In this document: piece by piece, positions 60,501 through 64,000 of the stretch
Layout of the letters: each line of letters opens with the position of its first letter
Numbering within the stretch: the stretch's first letter is position 1
Assembly: GCA_002918705.1 (NCBI GenBank)
Contig: PQKR01000001.1
Location: 124,001-188,000 of the forward strand
Source: Escherichia sp. ESNIH1
Lineage (GTDB): Bacteria; Pseudomonadota; Gammaproteobacteria; Enterobacterales; Enterobacteriaceae
Length of the DNA stretch: 64,000 nucleotides
Direction: 5' to 3'
Program-made: the position numbers and the translations under genes
Notes under the pieces: generated by a model
Told to the model about the DNA's origin: nothing
The model's database searches: none
The model's input: the letters and a program-made list of their open reading frames with translations, nothing else

Positions 60501-61172
60501 TCAGGCAATATTCAGGTATTTATGCGTCTGCATCGACAGACGCCAGTTGCGAGCGATGCAGGTCTCAATGCACAGACGCGTCGCATCCTCTTTCTGGCTG
60601 ATCGGCTGAAGGGCAATCACCCGCGGCTTATCGTCATGCAGCGTCGCCAGCAGTTCATCCAGCGCCTCAACGTCACGCATCCGGCCAACCGGGTGTTTGA
60701 TCTCATCCGCGCGATCCAGCGCCTGCTGAAGAATGTCATACCCGCCGCGCATATTCACCTTCGGTGAAACCGTCACCCAAGTATTGGTCGAGGTGCGCAC
60801 TTCGTGGGTGCCGCTGGTTTCGATCTGGCAGCTAAAGCCGTTTTTCTCCAGCAGCATCGTCAGCGGGATAAGATCGTGAATGCAGGGTTCGCCACCGGTG
60901 ATCACCACATGACGAGCGGTATAACCCTGGCGCTCAATAATAGCCAGCAGATCCTCGCTGCTTGCCGGGCCCCACTTGTCGCTCTCTTTGGTTTTCGCCA
61001 GCACGCTGTAGAGGGACACTTCTCGATCGGCGAGCTTATCCCAGGTGTGCTTGGTATCACACCAGGCACAGCCTACCGGGCATCCCTGCAGACGAATAAA
61101 AATAGCGGGAACGCCGGTAAAGTAACCCTCGCCTTGCAGGGTCTGGAACATCTCATTAATCGGGTACTGCAT
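60501..61172 (-). CDS. queE: 7-carboxy-7-deazaguanine synthase QueE
   Basis: With the ATG at 61172 it is 223 residues. It is a radical SAM enzyme with the cluster motif CPVGCAWC and GGEP. It converts carboxytetrahydropterin to 7-carboxy-7-deazaguanine in queuosine synthesis, partner of the facing queD. Confidence 0.97.
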   Translation of the reverse strand: MQYPINEMFQTLQGEGYFTGVPAIFIRLQGCPVGCAWCDTKHTWDKLADREVSLYSVLAKTKESDKWGPASSEDLLAIIERQGYTARHVVITGGEPCIHDLIPLTMLLEKNGFSCQIETSGTHEVRTSTNTWVTVSPKVNMRGGYDILQQALDRADEIKHPVGRMRDVEALDELLATLHDDKPRVIALQPISQKEDATRLCIETCIARNWRLSMQTHKYLNIA

Positions 61173-61253
61173 ACTCATCTCTGTTTGGCTATAAAAGGTA
61201 AGTATCGCAGATCCCTGCTCTCAGGTCATGTGCAGCAGCTGCGCTATTGACGC

Positions 61254-61283
61254 AATAAAAAAACCCGCCGCAGCGGGTTTTTA
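61254..61283 (-). terminator. Terminator after the secreted-protein gene (copy of the eno terminator)
   Basis: A stem AACCCGC CGCA GCGGGTT with A and T runs. The 28 bases from 61254 are identical to 62122-62149. Confidence 0.85.
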
Positions 61284-61322
61284 CTACTACATAAAAATCA
61301 AAGAGTTAAAATTGACCTGCAC

Positions 61323-61982
61323 TTAGTTTACCTTAACAGCTTTGACGTCAAGCATTGGGCTGAGGAGGCAGCTGTATTTTGTCTCTTTTAGATCGGGCCC
61401 ATTGCTCTGGAAAAATGCACTTCCTTCAGTAGCGATGTCGTATTCCTGACTTTTCTGGCCTGCGATGACTTTCCCTGGATGATAGAGCGGTGAACCACTC
61501 ACTATTTCAACAACGCGGGAAGTTACTGCATTTTTGAAACCTTGCGAATCTATCTTCGTCATAGCTGCATCAAGACAGGCTTTGCCAGCTAATGTCCTAC
61601 CCTGTGCTGAACCAATACTTGGACTGAATTTCTGTGGTTTATTTGCAAACTGCCAGAGCTTATTTTCCGGCTCATATGAGAAAGGACCAAATTTTCCAGT
61701 CCCACTATTCTGTTGACATACTACCAGCGTCGGCGCTGACCCCTTAATGGCTATAAACGTAGCTTCAGGATTATAGGAACGTGCGCTTTTTACATAATCC
61801 GCTTCGATTTCGAAAGGAACAGATTTTCCGCTAATAGTCGTTAGCCTGGATTTGCATAACTTCACGAGAGCAGGATCATTACCTATCTCACTGCTCGGGA
61901 TCATCTCCGCATGGACCATAGAAGATGCGATCAGAAAAAAAACTGAGCCGATCGAACAGAGTAACGTGCGTATCATTATCAC
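61323..61982 (-). CDS. Secreted protein of unknown function, inserted between eno and queE
   Basis: The 219-residue product has a Sec signal (cleavage after VHA). The mature part has a few cysteines (C in KLCKSRL, VVCQQ, KACLDA, YSCLL) that may form disulfides. No family is recognised. It is not in the standard eno-queE interval of E. coli and is flanked by two identical terminators, which suggests a moron-like insertion or local duplication. A longer start (MIMIR) is possible. Confidence 0.7.
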   Translation of the reverse strand: MIMIRTLLCSIGSVFFLIASSMVHAEMIPSSEIGNDPALVKLCKSRLTTISGKSVPFEIEADYVKSARSYNPEATFIAIKGSAPTLVVCQQNSGTGKFGPFSYEPENKLWQFANKPQKFSPSIGSAQGRTLAGKACLDAAMTKIDSQGFKNAVTSRVVEIVSGSPLYHPGKVIAGQKSQEYDIATEGSAFFQSNGPDLKETKYSCLLSPMLDVKAVKVN

Positions 61983-62121
61983 TTCCTTGGAGAAAATAGA
62001 GGGTTGTAACCTAATATTTCAAAGATATGCCAGGTTAGTCAAAAACTTTAGCGATTTGCTATGAAAGGATTATTGCGGAAGCGCACTTTTACGACGGATT
62101 GTGACGATAAGGCATAATAAA

Positions 62122-62150
62122 AATAAAAAAACCCGCCGCAGCGGGTTTTC
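62122..62150 (-). terminator. eno terminator
   Basis: The stem AACCCGC CGCA GCGGGTT with flanking A and T runs, 25 bases after the eno stop. Confidence 0.88.
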
Positions 62151-62174
62151 TATTAAGAGTGAAAAGTCAGGGGA

Positions 62175-63497
<1,323 letters not shown>

Positions 63498-63550
63498 TTA
63501 AAACTCCAGACAAACAGTGCATCCCTAAGGATGCACTGTCGCTCTAACTC

Positions 63551-64000
63551 TTACTTCGCCTGACGTTTCTGGTAGTCGCTGGCAGCTTTCACAAAGCCTG
63601 AGAACAGCGGATGCCCATCGCGCGGCGTTGAAGTAAATTCCGGGTGGAACTGACAGGCAACAAACCACGGATGGTTTGGCACCTCGATGATCTCGACCAA
63701 CTGATCATCGCCGGAACGGCCTGCAACACGCAGACCCGCAGCTTCAATTTGTTTCAACAGCATGTTGTTAACTTCATAGCGGTGACGATGACGTTCAACG
63801 ATAGTCGACGAACCGTACATCTGACGCACCAGGCTATCGTCATCAAGCTGGCACTGCTGTGCACCAAGGCGCATCGTGCCGCCCAGGTCGCTCTTCTCAG
63901 AGCGTACTTCGACGTTGCCCTCTTCGTCACGCCATTCGGTAATGAGAGCCACAACCGGGAACTTACAGTCTGGCACAAATTCCGTTGAGTTAGCGTTGTC
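63551..64000 (-). CDS. pyrG: CTP synthase, C-terminal 149 residues (5' part beyond window)
   Basis: The frame is open across the window edge at 64000. The piece is the end of the glutaminase domain, with the catalytic His-Glu in [12 protein letters not shown], and family sequences MRLGAQQC and NPLF-like GHPLFSGFV. The order pyrG-eno is conserved in enterobacteria. The full protein should be ~545 residues. Confidence 0.98.
   Translation of the reverse strand, partial: DNANSTEFVPDCKFPVVALITEWRDEEGNVEVRSEKSDLGGTMRLGAQQCQLDDDSLVRQMYGSSTIVERHRHRYEVNNMLLKQIEAAGLRVAGRSGDDQLVEIIEVPNHPWFVACQFHPEFTSTPRDGHPLFSGFVKAASDYQKRQAK

Overview
The window is chromosomal DNA of an enterobacterium, most likely from the Enterobacter/Klebsiella/Citrobacter neighbourhood. 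This rests on near-identical synteny and protein lengths to the E. coli mutS-rpoS-cysDNC-iap-cysHIJ-eno-pyrG region, and on REP palindromes between core genes. Genus is not decided here. The core flanks hold a partial cysteine synthase-like gene, an exported type I dehydroquinase, a lipoprotein with ankyrin-type repeats, mutS, an OsmC-type peroxidase, rpoS-nlpD, pcm-surE-truD-ispF-ispD-ftsB-ygbE, cysDNC and iap on the left. On the right lie cysH-cysI-cysJ, queD, queE, an inserted secreted-protein gene, eno and the end of pyrG.

In E. coli the interval iap-cysH holds the type I-E CRISPR-Cas locus. Here no cas gene is present. Between about 17.3 and 55.2 kb lie decayed toxin-antitoxin genes (an mqsRA remnant and a higBA pair whose toxin is frameshifted at a homopolymer), a decayed type I-E repeat array (18539-18809), a ~36 kb accessory island, and a second short array with an AT-rich leader-like flank (54986-55136). 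The island therefore occupies the former CRISPR-Cas site.

Island part 1 (18.8-41.1 kb) looks like a defence/plasmid-derived graveyard plus live modules. It carries a YfeC-like regulator, an ORC/STAND-type ATPase, a LexA-box-controlled operon with a UmuD-like protein lacking the catalytic Ser and Lys, and a PHP-ATPase gene of TrlF type split by one in-frame TAG. It also carries a two-gene unit of an HTH/TM protein plus an OLD-family ATPase-TOPRIM nuclease, a membrane-anchored gene with an early in-frame TAG, a RES-domain protein with a zinc-ribbon N-terminus, and a coupled pair of a transglutaminase-like cysteine protein and a 379-residue partner (with a second, orphan paralogue). The remainder is a DUF4145 protein, vapBC, and three KfrA-like genes, of which one is intact and two are decayed.

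Island part 2 (41.2-54.4 kb) is metabolic. A LysR regulator is divergent from an operon of mostly exported enzymes (Tat-signal zinc alcohol dehydrogenase, cupin, double carboxymuconolactone-decarboxylase domain protein, SDR, MFS carrier, alpha/beta hydrolase, cyclophilin-like protein). It is followed by a beta-glucoside operon (BglG-type antiterminator, PTS EIIBC, GH1 6-phospho-beta-glucosidase, outer-membrane porin) behind a perfect CRP half-site pair and a terminator. Identical-spacing dyads (AGATCCG-N14-CGGATCT) lie on both sides of this metabolic part.

The strongest candidates for something undescribed are the transglutaminase-like/379-aa pair, the HTH-TM/OLD pair, and the SOS-controlled operon with the catalytically dead UmuD-like protein.
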